A DNA stretch of 64,000 bases from Desulfomicrobium sp. ZS1 (lineage in GTDB: Bacteria; Desulfobacterota; Desulfovibrionia; Desulfovibrionales; Desulfomicrobiaceae): the NCBI RefSeq assembly GCF_024204645.1, contig NZ_CP100351.1:744001-808000 (forward strand). The letters run 5' to 3'. The translations under genes and the position numbers were made by a program. This document shows, piece after piece, positions 1 to 8,503 of this stretch. A model generated the notes under the pieces. It was given only the letters and a program-made list of their open reading frames with translations. It was not told the DNA's origin and ran no database searches. Every line of letters starts with the position of its first letter. The stretch's first letter is position 1.

Positions 1-1067
1 AGGTGCGGGGCCATGAACCCGTGGATCTTGATTTCGTGGCCGTCGGCGGGGACGAAAGGGAACTGCGGCGACGGGTGCCGGGCCTGACCAGGGTCGGCCA
101 AGGCATCCCGGTCTTTGTGCGCGGGTCCAGCCAGTACACCCTTTCGGATTTTTCGAGCATCGAGGACGATCTTTGTTCCCGCGATCTGACCATAAACGCC
201 CTGGCCAGGGACGAGTCCGGCGAAATTGTGGCCCATCCCCGGGCGCTTTCGGACCTGCGCGAAAAGATTCTGCGCCCTGTGGCCCCGGCCAATTTTCTGG
301 CCGATCCCCTGCGGGCGATCCGCGCGGCCCGTTTTGCCGCCGCATTTCCCGATTTCACGGTGCATGCGCAGCTCGTGGAGGCCATGCGCGGCGTCACGGT
401 CGATGCGCTCGGTCAGGTGGCGGCGGAAAGGGTCGGGCAGGAGGTCTTGAAGGCCTGCGCCGCCTCTGCGCCGGGGAATTTTCTGCGCGTGCTGCAGGCC
501 GGGGACAAGCTCGCGCCGTGGCTGGTCGAGTTCAGGGACGCGCACGCGATCCCGGCCGGTCCGCCCCGGTTTCATGATGCGAGCGTGCTGGAACATACCG
601 CCAGGGTCATGGACCGGTGCGCCGGAGACGGCCTTGGGGTCTGGATGGCGCTGTGTCACGACCTGGGCAAGACCGTGACGGCCCCCGAACTTCTGCCTCA
701 TCATCACGGGCACGAGGCGATCGGTCCGGATATGGCCCAAAGCCTGGCCCGGCGCTTGCGTCTTCCGAACCGCCATGGCGCGGCCGGGAGTCTGGCCGCG
801 CGCTGGCACATGGCCGCCGGATGTTACGACGGCCTGAAACCTTCGACGCGGGTGCGCCTGCTGCTGGCGCTCGATAAGGCCGGGATAATGGAGAGTTTTT
901 TTCGGATGGTGGCGGCGGACCAGGGCGGTGAGCAGCTGGAACGGGCGCGGCGCGAACTGGATCTGATCACGTCCGTGCGCCTGCCCGAGAAGCATCGTAA
1001 TCTGGGGCCCAAAAGCGCTGAAATCCTTTTGATGATGCGTTGCGAGGCGCTTTCCGCCGGGTCCTGA
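1..1067 (+). CDS. cca: CCA-adding enzyme / tRNA nucleotidyltransferase, 5' end cut by the window
   Basis: Adds or repairs the 3' CCA end of tRNAs in the cytoplasm (class II nucleotidyltransferase superfamily). The reading frame is open to the window edge and the usual N-terminal Gly-Gly nucleotide-binding region is missing, so the start lies upstream. What remains begins at the catalytic DxD (VDLDF, about residues 7-11 of the visible part), followed by the RDLTINAL motif (60-67) and the neck region. The C-terminal half carries an HD phosphohydrolase-like domain (HD near 191, CHD near 218-220, then an HHHGHE stretch at 233-238). This head-to-tail arrangement matches the E. coli type multifunctional CCA enzyme. 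The next gene starts 58 bp downstream. Confidence 0.9.
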   Translation, partial: VRGHEPVDLDFVAVGGDERELRRRVPGLTRVGQGIPVFVRGSSQYTLSDFSSIEDDLCSRDLTINALARDESGEIVAHPRALSDLREKILRPVAPANFLADPLRAIRAARFAAAFPDFTVHAQLVEAMRGVTVDALGQVAAERVGQEVLKACAASAPGNFLRVLQAGDKLAPWLVEFRDAHAIPAGPPRFHDASVLEHTARVMDRCAGDGLGVWMALCHDLGKTVTAPELLPHHHGHEAIGPDMAQSLARRLRLPNRHGAAGSLAARWHMAAGCYDGLKPSTRVRLLLALDKAGIMESFFRMVAADQGGEQLERARRELDLITSVRLPEKHRNLGPKSAEILLMMRCEALSAGS

Positions 1068-1125
1068 AGGGGCTTGACGGGACTGGATGGTCGGACATGC
1101 CGGGACGAGTCCCGCAGGAGGTTTT

Positions 1126-2121
1126 ATGCGGCGGTCTGTTTCAAGCGGCGTGGCAGTGATGGCTCTTGTTTTTTGTCTTTTTGCGCTGACGGCGCACGCC
1201 GCCTCCGATGGAACATCGAAGGTCCCGGAATCGCGCGGCGCGGCGGGTGACGTTCTGGTTTATGAGCGTCAGGGCTGGATCTGGAGCTGCGATGGCGAGG
1301 GCGGGAATCAGAAGCGGCTGATCCGGGGCGCACGGCCCGGGTTAAGCGCGGACGGGCGGCTGATCGCCTTTTTCCGGCCGAGCGAGGGCAAAAATTCCGA
1401 GGAAATGTCCGATTTGTGGATTTATGATGCAAAGAGCGCAGCTGAGAGGCGGATCGCGTCTGCGCTTTTCGCCGCGTCTTCTCCGGTCTGGTCCGGGCAG
1501 GGCGCTTGGGTCGCCTTTTTGGCCCGCGACGCTCGTGCGCTCACCAGAATCGTGGTCCTGGCGGCCGACGGTTCAGGACTGCGCGTCCCTTTGCGTGAAG
1601 GCGACGAGGGCGCGGGGTTTCTCTGCGCCCTGTCCATCACGCCTGAGGACTCTTTGCTGGTGCATGACATGAGCAATGCCTACTGGGTAGATCCTGCCGG
1701 CGGCGTGCTCAAAAGCGTGCCGCTGGAGAAGATCATGGGTTCACTGGCCACAGGCGTCACCAGCTCGGACACGTTTTCGGTCTGCCCGACGGACGAGACG
1801 GTGCTTGTCTTCAGCCATGCGGTTCCCGGGACTGCCCTTTTCGAGAAGATCATGCACGAGCCAAGCTCGGCCCTGTCCCTGCATGACAGCTGGGTTGGGG
1901 TCGGAAAAAACATGCAGATCACGCCGCAGGACGTTACCGCTTTCGATCCGGTCTGGTCCCGGGACGGCAAACGGATCTATTTTATCGGCTACAAGGATAC
2001 GCAGGCCGCCGATGCGGAGTTGTTCCGGGTGTTGCGGGTCGATCGTTTTGGTTCGGGACTTAAAGAGCTGGTGCCGGGGGAGGATGTCGCGGTGGGCGCC
2101 GGGTCTGCGGGCGCGCGTTGA
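1126..2121 (+). CDS. Exported TolB-like beta-propeller protein, function unknown
   Basis: About 331 residues. An N-terminal signal peptide (Arg-Arg, then a hydrophobic run ending near ALTAHAA) points to the periplasm. The body contains repeated short motifs of the TolB/WD40-like PD40 type, such as GARPGLSADGRLIAFF, SSPVWSGQGAWVAFL and FDPVWSRDGKRIYFIG, each describing one propeller blade. I chose the ATG at 1126 because it is preceded by AGGAGG and begins the signal peptide; an upstream in-frame GTG or ATG would put charged residues before it. It is not TolB proper, since no tol-pal genes are adjacent. The exact role is unknown; a binding scaffold is an inference from the fold. Confidence 0.7.
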   Translation: MRRSVSSGVAVMALVFCLFALTAHAASDGTSKVPESRGAAGDVLVYERQGWIWSCDGEGGNQKRLIRGARPGLSADGRLIAFFRPSEGKNSEEMSDLWIYDAKSAAERRIASALFAASSPVWSGQGAWVAFLARDARALTRIVVLAADGSGLRVPLREGDEGAGFLCALSITPEDSLLVHDMSNAYWVDPAGGVLKSVPLEKIMGSLATGVTSSDTFSVCPTDETVLVFSHAVPGTALFEKIMHEPSSALSLHDSWVGVGKNMQITPQDVTAFDPVWSRDGKRIYFIGYKDTQAADAELFRVLRVDRFGSGLKELVPGEDVAVGAGSAGAR

Positions 2122-2128
2122 CGGGGAA

Positions 2129-2560
2129 TCAGGATTTGACCCGTCCCCTGCTGGACGCGAAGCACAACAGGATTCCCGTCGCCAGCAGGGCGATCTTGCC
2201 AAGGTCGAAGGTCGTGTCTTTTTCGAGCGCGTTCACGTAGGGCAGCGCAGGCAGATAGTAGACGCCGCTTTTGCCTTTGGACATGCCCGCGCTCATGGCG
2301 CTGCCGATGGTCTTGGTGTTGCCGGCAATGATCCGTCCGTCGGGAAGGGGGAACTCATAGCCGACGGAGTAGCTGTAGCGGTTGGGTCTGGGGTCCTGGC
2401 GGTCGCCGAGTTCACGGCGGATGACCGTTATTTCGCCGCTCGCCCGTGCGCCGATGAAAGGAAGGAGGGGAATGACCGCGCCGTAGATTGTCAGGAGCAG
2501 TCCCACCACAAAGACGACGACGCGGGGAAGAAGGGGGCTTTTCCGATGTGCTTTGGGCAT
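2129..2560 (-). CDS. Small membrane protein of DUF3592-like type
   Basis: About 143 residues with two predicted membrane segments: VVVFVVGLLLTIYGAVIPLL near the N-terminus and IALLATGILLCFA near the C-terminus. Between them lies a globular, probably extracytoplasmic, domain with a YSYSVGYEFPLPDGR stretch that resembles DUF3592 family proteins. That assignment is by pattern only. The start at 2560 avoids overlap with the upstream solute-binding gene, although no strong ribosome binding site is visible; a start at 2620 would overlap the neighbour by 37 bp. It lies 23 bp behind the solute-binding gene and is probably cotranscribed. It converges with the propeller-protein gene, whose stop lies 7 bp away. 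Confidence 0.6.
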   Translation of the reverse strand: MPKAHRKSPLLPRVVVFVVGLLLTIYGAVIPLLPFIGARASGEITVIRRELGDRQDPRPNRYSYSVGYEFPLPDGRIIAGNTKTIGSAMSAGMSKGKSGVYYLPALPYVNALEKDTTFDLGKIALLATGILLCFASSRGRVKS

Positions 2561-2583
2561 GCCGTTATTTGCCGTACGCAGGT

Positions 2584-3333
2584 TTATTTCTGGTACGCCC
2601 TGGGCATGGGCAGGTTCCATTTTTCATAGATCGGAGCCAGCTTGCCTTGATTTGCCAGGCTGCGCATGCCCTGCTCGAAGGTCGCGCGCAGCTTCTGCCC
2701 GCGCCCGGAGGTGGAAAAGACAGGGAAATATTGCCGGAAGCCTATGGATTCGATGCTGATGTCGTTTCGGTCAAGGGGTGTTTTGAGGGCCTCCATGCTT
2801 TCCAAGATGAGGATGCGGTCATCGATGTAAAAATCCGCTCCTCCCCGTACGACCCGTTCCAGGGCTTCGACGCCGGTCGTGGTTTCGCCATATTGGAAGG
2901 GAACGGGAAAATCTTTTGGGCTGTAATACCCGAGCCGCCACACAGCCCGCCTGTTCGCCATGGAGGTCACGCCATCCCAGTAGGGGAAGGCGGCTTTGCG
3001 GAAGAACGCGTGGAACTCGCCCTCATACATGGGTTCGGCGGCCAGTTGCAGCCCGTCCACGGGCTCCGAGCTGCATGTGTAGATGTCGACGGTGCCTTCG
3101 CGGACCATGATCAGTCCGCGCTTGGCCGGTACTTCCAGATGGCGGACCGTATTCCCGCCGGGTTCGTAGATGGCCCGCAGCAGGTCGTGATAGAGGCCCT
3201 GGCCGTCGAAGCTGGTGAATCCCTGCCAATATGGGGAAGCGCTCAGCACCTCCTCCGCGCGGATGGACACGGGAAGAAGAAGCATAATGAAGCTGGCAAG
3301 CAGCACTATATGCGGATTTCGGTGGCTGGTCAT
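2584..3333 (-). CDS. Periplasmic solute-binding protein, family 3 (amino-acid-type)
   Basis: About 249 residues. A signal peptide (hydrophobic core IVLLASFIMLLLPVSIRA) is followed by a bacterial extracellular solute-binding family 3 fold. The ending FEQGMRSLANQGKLAPIYEKW is typical of this family. Family members either feed ABC importers or, as lone genes, act as sensors. No permease or ATPase gene lies nearby, so it may be an orphan binding protein, a common situation in Desulfovibrionales. The ATG at 3333 follows a GGTGA ribosome binding site; the TTG two codons upstream is less likely. It is divergent from deoC across a 210 bp gap in which I see no further gene. Confidence 0.75.
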   Translation of the reverse strand: MTSHRNPHIVLLASFIMLLLPVSIRAEEVLSASPYWQGFTSFDGQGLYHDLLRAIYEPGGNTVRHLEVPAKRGLIMVREGTVDIYTCSSEPVDGLQLAAEPMYEGEFHAFFRKAAFPYWDGVTSMANRRAVWRLGYYSPKDFPVPFQYGETTTGVEALERVVRGGADFYIDDRILILESMEALKTPLDRNDISIESIGFRQYFPVFSTSGRGQKLRATFEQGMRSLANQGKLAPIYEKWNLPMPRAYQK

Positions 3334-3543
3334 GGACAATTCACCTATCGCACCCTGTCTTCATGAACAAGCATAATCTTGGGTTTTTCACGGTCAGAAG
3401 CCCCGGCGGGCTTGCGTCCGTGGCCCGGACGTGTTTTGTCTTGCCTCGGGCCACGAGGAATGCGCCGGCCTTTGCGGCTGGGTAAAAGGCAGGGCCGCGT
3501 ATTTTTCATCATTCAATGCACAACCACTTCACGGCGGGATGCC

Positions 3544-4290
3544 ATGCAGGACATGTTGGACCGATCACGACAAATAGTTTCACTTCTGGATTTGACTTCG
3601 CTGACCGGCGTCGAGACCGATGCCGCCATAAAGGCGCTTTGCGCCAGAGCGTCGGGACCCTGCGGTCAGGTCGCGGCGATCTGCGTATTCGCCCGGCATC
3701 TGCCTCTGGCGAAGAGCTGCCTTGCCCGGCTTGGCGCGGAGAGGGTCGAGCTGGCCACGGTGGTGAATTTTCCCGAGGGCGAGCTCGACCCTCTCGGCAG
3801 TGTCCGCGAGATCGAAGCGGCGCTGGCCCTGGGGGCCACGGAAGTGGATCTCGTCTTTCCGTACCGGGCGTTTCTGGGCGGTTTCGAAGAACGTGTGGGC
3901 GCGTACCTGGATGCTTGCCGCCGGGCCTGTTCGGTGCTTCTCAAGATCATTCTCGAAACGGGAGAGCTCGGGACCCGGGAGGCGATCAGGGCGGCCAGCC
4001 TGCTGGCCGTGGACCGGGGGGCGGATTTTCTGAAGACCTCCACAGGCAAATCCGCGGTTCACGCCACCCCGGAGGCGGCGCGGACCATGCTCGAAGTCAT
4101 CGCAGAGCGCGGCGGCACGGTTGGCTTCAAGGCCTCGGGCGGCCTGCGCACCATGGATGACGCATTGGTGTATCTGCGGTTGGCGGAGGAGATCATGGGC
4201 CGGGACTGGATCAGCCCGCGTACGCTGCGTTTCGGGGCGAGCAGCTTGCTGGACGATGTGCTGGCCAGGGCCGGGGCGGAGCGCCGATGA
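3544..4290 (+). CDS. deoC: Deoxyribose-phosphate aldolase
   Basis: Cleaves 2-deoxyribose 5-phosphate to glyceraldehyde 3-phosphate and acetaldehyde in deoxynucleoside catabolism. About 248 residues, the normal length. The class I aldolase residues are visible: Schiff-base Lys164 in DFLKTSTGK, Asp102 in EVDLVFPYR and Lys196 in VGFKASGGLR. The start was set at ATG 3544 because the alignment with known DeoC begins there and an AC-GGCGGG stretch lies just upstream; the longer open frame from 3379 is not DeoC-like. The stop overlaps the start of deoB (ATGA), so the two enzymes are translationally coupled and act consecutively on deoxyribose phosphates. Confidence 0.93.
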   Translation: MQDMLDRSRQIVSLLDLTSLTGVETDAAIKALCARASGPCGQVAAICVFARHLPLAKSCLARLGAERVELATVVNFPEGELDPLGSVREIEAALALGATEVDLVFPYRAFLGGFEERVGAYLDACRRACSVLLKIILETGELGTREAIRAASLLAVDRGADFLKTSTGKSAVHATPEAARTMLEVIAERGGTVGFKASGGLRTMDDALVYLRLAEEIMGRDWISPRTLRFGASSLLDDVLARAGAERR

Positions 4291-5528
4291 GGCGGGTCTG
4301 CCTGCTGGTGCTTGATTCCCTGGGTGTGGGCGGAGCCCCGGATGCCGAGATGTTTCATGATCGTGGCGCGGATACGTTGGGGCACATTGCCCAGGCCTGC
4401 GTCCAAGGGGTGGCCGACGACGGACGCAAGGGGCCGCTGAGGCTTCCGGTGCTGTCTTCGTTAGGCCTGGGGCTGGCCGCCGGGTTGTCCACGGGAACGG
4501 TTCCTCCCGGTCTTGAAATATGCGGGCAGGTTCTTGGCAGATATGGGTGCGCTTCGGAAATAAGCCGGGGCAAGGACACTCCGAGCGGGCATTTTGAAAT
4601 GACCGGAGCGCCGGTGCTTTTTGACTGGGGCTATTTCGCTCCGGACACGAATTCCATCCCGCAGGCTTTTCTGGACGAGTTGGCGGCCCGCGCCGCCCTG
4701 CCCGGGGTACTGGGCAACTGCAAGGCTTCGGGCACCGAAATTTTGACGCGTCTTGGCGAGGAGCATCTGCGCAGCGGTCGGCCCATCGTCTATACGTCGG
4801 TGGATTCCGTGCTGCAGATCGCGGCTCATGAAGAAGCCTTCGGCTTAAAGCGCCTGCTGGAGGTTTGCGCCATTGCCAGAGAGCTTGCGGACAAATACCG
4901 CATTGCCAGGATCATCGCCCGGCCTTTTGTCGGCAAGGACGCGGCTACGTTCGTGCGGACCGGCAACCGTCGCGATTTTTCCATTCCGGCTCCTTCGCCC
5001 ACGATTCTCGATCTCTTGACGGACGCGGGCGGCACAGTCTTGTGCGTTGGCAAGGTCGGGGATATTTTCGCTCATCGCGGGGTGAGCAGGACTATCCGGG
5101 CGCATGGCCACGACCGCCTTCTGGACGCGACACTGGAAGCCTGGGACAGTGCCGGCGACAGAACGCTGGTCATGACGAATTTCGTTGATTTTGATTCGGT
5201 TCATGGCCATCGTCGGGACGTGGCCGGGTATGCCCGTGCGCTGGAGGCCCTGGATGCCCGTTTGCCCGAGTTGCTGTCGCGGCTGATGCCTGGCGACGTG
5301 TGCATCCTGACCGCCGATCACGGCTGCGACCCGACCTGGCCCGGCACGGACCATACGCGGGAGCGGGTCCCTGTTCTGGTTTATGGTCCGGGTCTTGCCG
5401 CCGGATGCATGGGCGTCCGCGATTCGCTGAGCGATATCGGGGCCTCGGTGGCGCATTTTTTTGGCATGGCTGGAACCGGACATGGCCGGTCTTTTTTTGC
5501 TCAGGATGAGCTCTCAAATCTTCCTTAA
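4287..5528 (+). CDS. deoB: Phosphopentomutase
   Basis: Interconverts (deoxy)ribose 1-phosphate and 5-phosphate, supplying the DeoC substrate. It is a member of the alkaline phosphatase superfamily, 413 residues, close to E. coli DeoB. The N-terminal metal site is seen in LVLDSLGVGGAPDA, the phosphorylatable Thr98 sits in RGKDTPSGHFEMTG, and the C-terminal metal ligands lie in TADHGCDPTWPGTDHTRE. The start codon overlaps the deoC stop by 4 bases. The next gene, an AI-2E-type permease, starts 10 bp downstream, so this is probably a three-gene transcript. Confidence 0.95.
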   Translation: MRRVCLLVLDSLGVGGAPDAEMFHDRGADTLGHIAQACVQGVADDGRKGPLRLPVLSSLGLGLAAGLSTGTVPPGLEICGQVLGRYGCASEISRGKDTPSGHFEMTGAPVLFDWGYFAPDTNSIPQAFLDELAARAALPGVLGNCKASGTEILTRLGEEHLRSGRPIVYTSVDSVLQIAAHEEAFGLKRLLEVCAIARELADKYRIARIIARPFVGKDAATFVRTGNRRDFSIPAPSPTILDLLTDAGGTVLCVGKVGDIFAHRGVSRTIRAHGHDRLLDATLEAWDSAGDRTLVMTNFVDFDSVHGHRRDVAGYARALEALDARLPELLSRLMPGDVCILTADHGCDPTWPGTDHTRERVPVLVYGPGLAAGCMGVRDSLSDIGASVAHFFGMAGTGHGRSFFAQDELSNLP

Positions 5529-5537
5529 GGAATACTC

Positions 5538-6710
5538 ATGACCCCTGATTGCGGCCAAGGACCGACAAATGTAGCCGAACGGATCATGCCCGCGCTGATC
5601 AGAATTCTGGTCTGGGGCGGCGTGTTCGCGGTGGTATTTATCCTGCGTTCCTTTTTTCTGCTCCTTTTTTTGACGTTTGTTTTCGGGTATATCCAGAATC
5701 GCGGCGTGAACAGGCTGCAGGGACTGATCCCGAATCGACCGCTCAGGGTCGTGCTGGTGGCGAGCATTTTTTTGGGCGTGCTCATTACCGTGGGCGTGTT
5801 ACTGGTGCCTCGGGCCAAGGATCAGACCGTCCTCTTCGTCACGCAGCTTCCTCAATATGTGGAGCGCTTGGACCAGGAACTGGGAGCGCTGGGTGAACGG
5901 TATCCCATGATTGCCAATGCCATACCTGAGCTTGGGGCTTTTGCGGATCACTCCGCGCCGGGCGACGGCAAATCCAGGGTCGCCGCCCTGGTGCAACAGA
6001 TTTTCGGCATGGGCGACCCTCCCGATGGGCAGCACAAGGTCAATCAGCTGCTTGATCTGGTGCGCGGCGTGGGGGGCAGGATCGCGGCCATCGCCTCGGC
6101 CTTTCTCCTGGCCTTGCTGTTCTCTTTTCTCATAGTGCTCGACTTGCCCCGTCTTTCAGCCAGCGTGTGTTCCCTTGAAAATTCAAAGCTTGGTTTCGTT
6201 TATCGCGAAGTGGCCGGCAGCATCAGGGACTTCGCCATGGTCCTGGGCAAAGCTCTGGAGGCGCAGTTCGTCATCGCGCTGGTCAACGCCACTCTCACGG
6301 CCATCGGCGTGTCCTTGCTCGGCCTGGGTTCATCCATGGCTTTTTTGACCGTGATTGTCTTTTTGTGCAGCTTCATTCCCGTCTTAGGTGTTTTTATCAG
6401 CTCTGTGCCGATCTGCCTCATCGCCTTGCAGGATTCGGGGCTGACGACCATGATGCTGGGCATTGTCATGATCACGGTCATTCACCTGCTTGAAGGGTAT
6501 GTGCTGAACCCGAGGATCTACGGTTCCTACATGCGCATAAATCCCGTCATCGTGCTCGTCATTTTAACTGTCGGAGCCAAACTTTTTCATATCTGGGGGC
6601 TGGTACTGGGCGTGCCCATCTGCACCTATATTTTTGGACACGTCATCCAGCACAAGGAGATGGTGGCAGCGGCGCCCCTTTCGTGCCCCCGCGACGACGA
6701 TCCGGAATGA
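5538..6710 (+). CDS. AI-2E family transporter (TqsA/YhhT-like membrane protein)
   Basis: 390 residues with about seven to eight hydrophobic segments: two at the N-terminus, a soluble stretch of roughly residues 90-170, and a conserved C-terminal membrane block that includes the LLEGYVLNPRIYGSYMRINPVIVLVILTV-type region (about 312-345). This is the signature of the AI-2E (PF01594) family. Members export autoinducer-2 or act in ion exchange, and the substrate cannot be told from sequence. An AAGGAA ribosome binding site precedes ATG 5538. Position directly behind deoCB suggests cotranscription but does not prove a link with deoxynucleoside metabolism. Confidence 0.85.
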   Translation: MTPDCGQGPTNVAERIMPALIRILVWGGVFAVVFILRSFFLLLFLTFVFGYIQNRGVNRLQGLIPNRPLRVVLVASIFLGVLITVGVLLVPRAKDQTVLFVTQLPQYVERLDQELGALGERYPMIANAIPELGAFADHSAPGDGKSRVAALVQQIFGMGDPPDGQHKVNQLLDLVRGVGGRIAAIASAFLLALLFSFLIVLDLPRLSASVCSLENSKLGFVYREVAGSIRDFAMVLGKALEAQFVIALVNATLTAIGVSLLGLGSSMAFLTVIVFLCSFIPVLGVFISSVPICLIALQDSGLTTMMLGIVMITVIHLLEGYVLNPRIYGSYMRINPVIVLVILTVGAKLFHIWGLVLGVPICTYIFGHVIQHKEMVAAAPLSCPRDDDPE

Positions 6711-6782
6711 AGCCAAGTTGTTCCAGAGCAAGCCGTATGCCCGGATTTTGCCAAAAGTCACGAATTCACCGCAAGAATGTAA

Positions 6783-7217
6783 ATGTTTTTGATGGAGCCA
6801 AGAGTGGAAAATGAACTGAACATCGTCATTGTCGAGGAGCCCTGCTTGTCGCGCAATGTTCTCGTCAAGGCGCTTGGGGCCTGGGGGTACTCGTGCGAGA
6901 TCACTGAGGACGAGGATACGGCTTGGAAAGTTTCGCTGACGGCGTCTGCACCGGTGCTGATCCTGGCCGACTGGCACGCGGACTTCATGGGATGTGATGA
7001 GTTTTTCTGGCGGGTGCGCAGCATGAAGACCCTGCAAGGAGTCTATCTCCTGGGTGCGGTGCCGCGTGGGGCGGTGGGAGCGATTCGTCAATGCATCTCT
7101 TCAGGGGCCGACGATTTCGTGTATCGTCCCTACGATCTCGATGAAGTGCGCGTGCGTCTGCATCTGGCCTCCAAGGTCATGGGCCTGACCCCGGGCGGCC
7201 GCGTTTTTCCTGACTGA
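6783..7217 (+). CDS. Stand-alone receiver-domain protein with degenerate active site
   Basis: 144 residues with the alternating beta-alpha pattern of a CheY-like receiver. A phospho-acceptor Asp63 is present in LILADWHADFMG, and GADDFVYRPYDLDEV matches the end of the domain. However, the acidic pocket is Glu-Glu (IVEEP, 18-19), the switch Thr/Ser is Gly91 (YLLGA) and the conserved Lys is Arg115 (VYRPY). It may therefore be poorly phosphorylated or act as an interaction module. There is no output domain. The start is uncertain: ATG 6783 or 6792. A strong terminator follows at 7244-7288. Confidence 0.75.
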   Translation: MFLMEPRVENELNIVIVEEPCLSRNVLVKALGAWGYSCEITEDEDTAWKVSLTASAPVLILADWHADFMGCDEFFWRVRSMKTLQGVYLLGAVPRGAVGAIRQCISSGADDFVYRPYDLDEVRVRLHLASKVMGLTPGGRVFPD

Positions 7218-7243
7218 GCCGCAGCCCTTCGCGTTTTTTTGTG

Positions 7244-7288
7244 GCGGAATCAGCCGGCCCAAGGCCGGTGGGTTCCGCTTCTTTTTTT
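7244..7288 (+). terminator. Rho-independent terminator after the receiver gene
   Basis: Outer arms GCGGAA (7244-7249) and TTCCGC (7273-7278) enclose an inner CCGGCC/GGCCGG stem (7254-7259 with 7263-7268), followed by a T-rich run at 7279-7288. The run is only on the plus strand, so it serves the upstream plus-strand genes. Confidence 0.8.
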
Positions 7289-8501
7289 ACAGCGTCGTGG
7301 ACCAGTAAAGCGCATTTTTCTGGATCGCCATGTTCATCTCGGGTTGCACGAATTCGTTTGGCCCTTCGACAAAGGGCAGATATTCGATGCTCGCCTCGCC
7401 TGCGCGCAATGATCCTCCCTGAATTTTGGGAAAGAGGTTTTTGCGGGCCGGGGCCAGACGACCAAGGACCACGGGCAAGGCCTGAAAGGCCTCTGTCCTG
7501 TGCAGGGTCACGGGATGCAGTGGTGTGCGGGGCAGGACCTCAAGCGCCGGAGCCTCCGGCTGGTACAGGCTGACCTGGGCGCTCAAGTTCAGAAAAAGTT
7601 CGGGCCTGATTTTGAAGGCCGGTACGCGAAAGGAAAAAGCCGTTGATTCCATCCAGGGCTGGAGGGCCCGCGGCAGGTTGGTCAGCCGGATCAGATCGGC
7701 CCAGGTCTGCAGCCGGAACCCCTTGGCCTGGACGCGCAGGTTCCAGAAGGGCAGGTAGATGTCCGGCTTCTCCTGCGTGTGCAGAAAATGCGGGGTGATG
7801 GGTTGTCCGCCCTCGGGGCCGGGCTCCCACGCCGTGTCGCAGTGCGGGCAGGTCTGCACCAGGCTTTGGCGGTCTCCGATCAGATCCCAGCCGCATTTGG
7901 GGCAGAGGGTCGAGGCGAACTTGAGATGGCTGCCGGCCTGTTGCGCGTCGGCCACGTCGATGCCGGCCGGTCCCAGATGCTCGCCGGTGATGGCGTCCAC
8001 AAGCTCATGGCTTTGAAAGACGGGCTGGTAGATGAGCGAGAGGCTGTCTCCCACGCAGGCCGTGAGCTTGGGGCCCGTCTGGGCTGGCATGCCGGGGAGG
8101 GCGCGCAGGAGCAGCGACCTGAAACTCGAACTGGGTATGGTCGGGGGCAGGAAAAGGCCTTCGCTTTCAGGTTCCACGAAGGACAGGCTCATGGCCTGGG
8201 TGCGCAGGCCAAGGGAGGGCGGCAGGGCCGGATTGGTCACGGCCAGGAGGCTCGAATCGAGAATCTTGTGCTGCGTGACGTTCGGCCCGAGCACAAAGGC
8301 GTTGCCCCGGAATCTCCAGTACGGGATATGGATGAGCGTACCCGGATGGGCGATGCGAGGCTTCAGGCGATATTCGAACGGTCCGCTGGAGTGGATGAAC
8401 AGGCGGACTTGACAAAACGGACAGGAAAAAATCCTGTCCGTTTCCTCTAAAGCCACCGGAGCGCCGCATTGCGGGCATTGATGGGAGAGATGCGCGGTCA
8501 T
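7287..8501 (-). CDS. Zinc-ribbon protein, partner of the SPFH protein, function unknown
   Basis: About 404 residues. The N-terminus carries a zinc ribbon with Cys9/Cys12 and Cys27/Cys30 (CPQCGAP and CPFCQ), and a second one lies in the middle with Cys200/Cys203 and Cys218/Cys221 (CPKCGWDL and CPHCD). The rest is beta-rich, without membrane segments or catalytic motifs I can recognise. The ATG at 8501 lies 2 bp after the stop of the SPFH gene, so the two are translationally coupled and probably act together. Longer frames upstream would run inside the SPFH gene. A role in a membrane-associated or metal-containing complex is inference only. Confidence 0.65.
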   Translation of the reverse strand: MTAHLSHQCPQCGAPVALEETDRIFSCPFCQVRLFIHSSGPFEYRLKPRIAHPGTLIHIPYWRFRGNAFVLGPNVTQHKILDSSLLAVTNPALPPSLGLRTQAMSLSFVEPESEGLFLPPTIPSSSFRSLLLRALPGMPAQTGPKLTACVGDSLSLIYQPVFQSHELVDAITGEHLGPAGIDVADAQQAGSHLKFASTLCPKCGWDLIGDRQSLVQTCPHCDTAWEPGPEGGQPITPHFLHTQEKPDIYLPFWNLRVQAKGFRLQTWADLIRLTNLPRALQPWMESTAFSFRVPAFKIRPELFLNLSAQVSLYQPEAPALEVLPRTPLHPVTLHRTEAFQALPVVLGRLAPARKNLFPKIQGGSLRAGEASIEYLPFVEGPNEFVQPEMNMAIQKNALYWSTTL

Positions 8502-8503
8502 GG

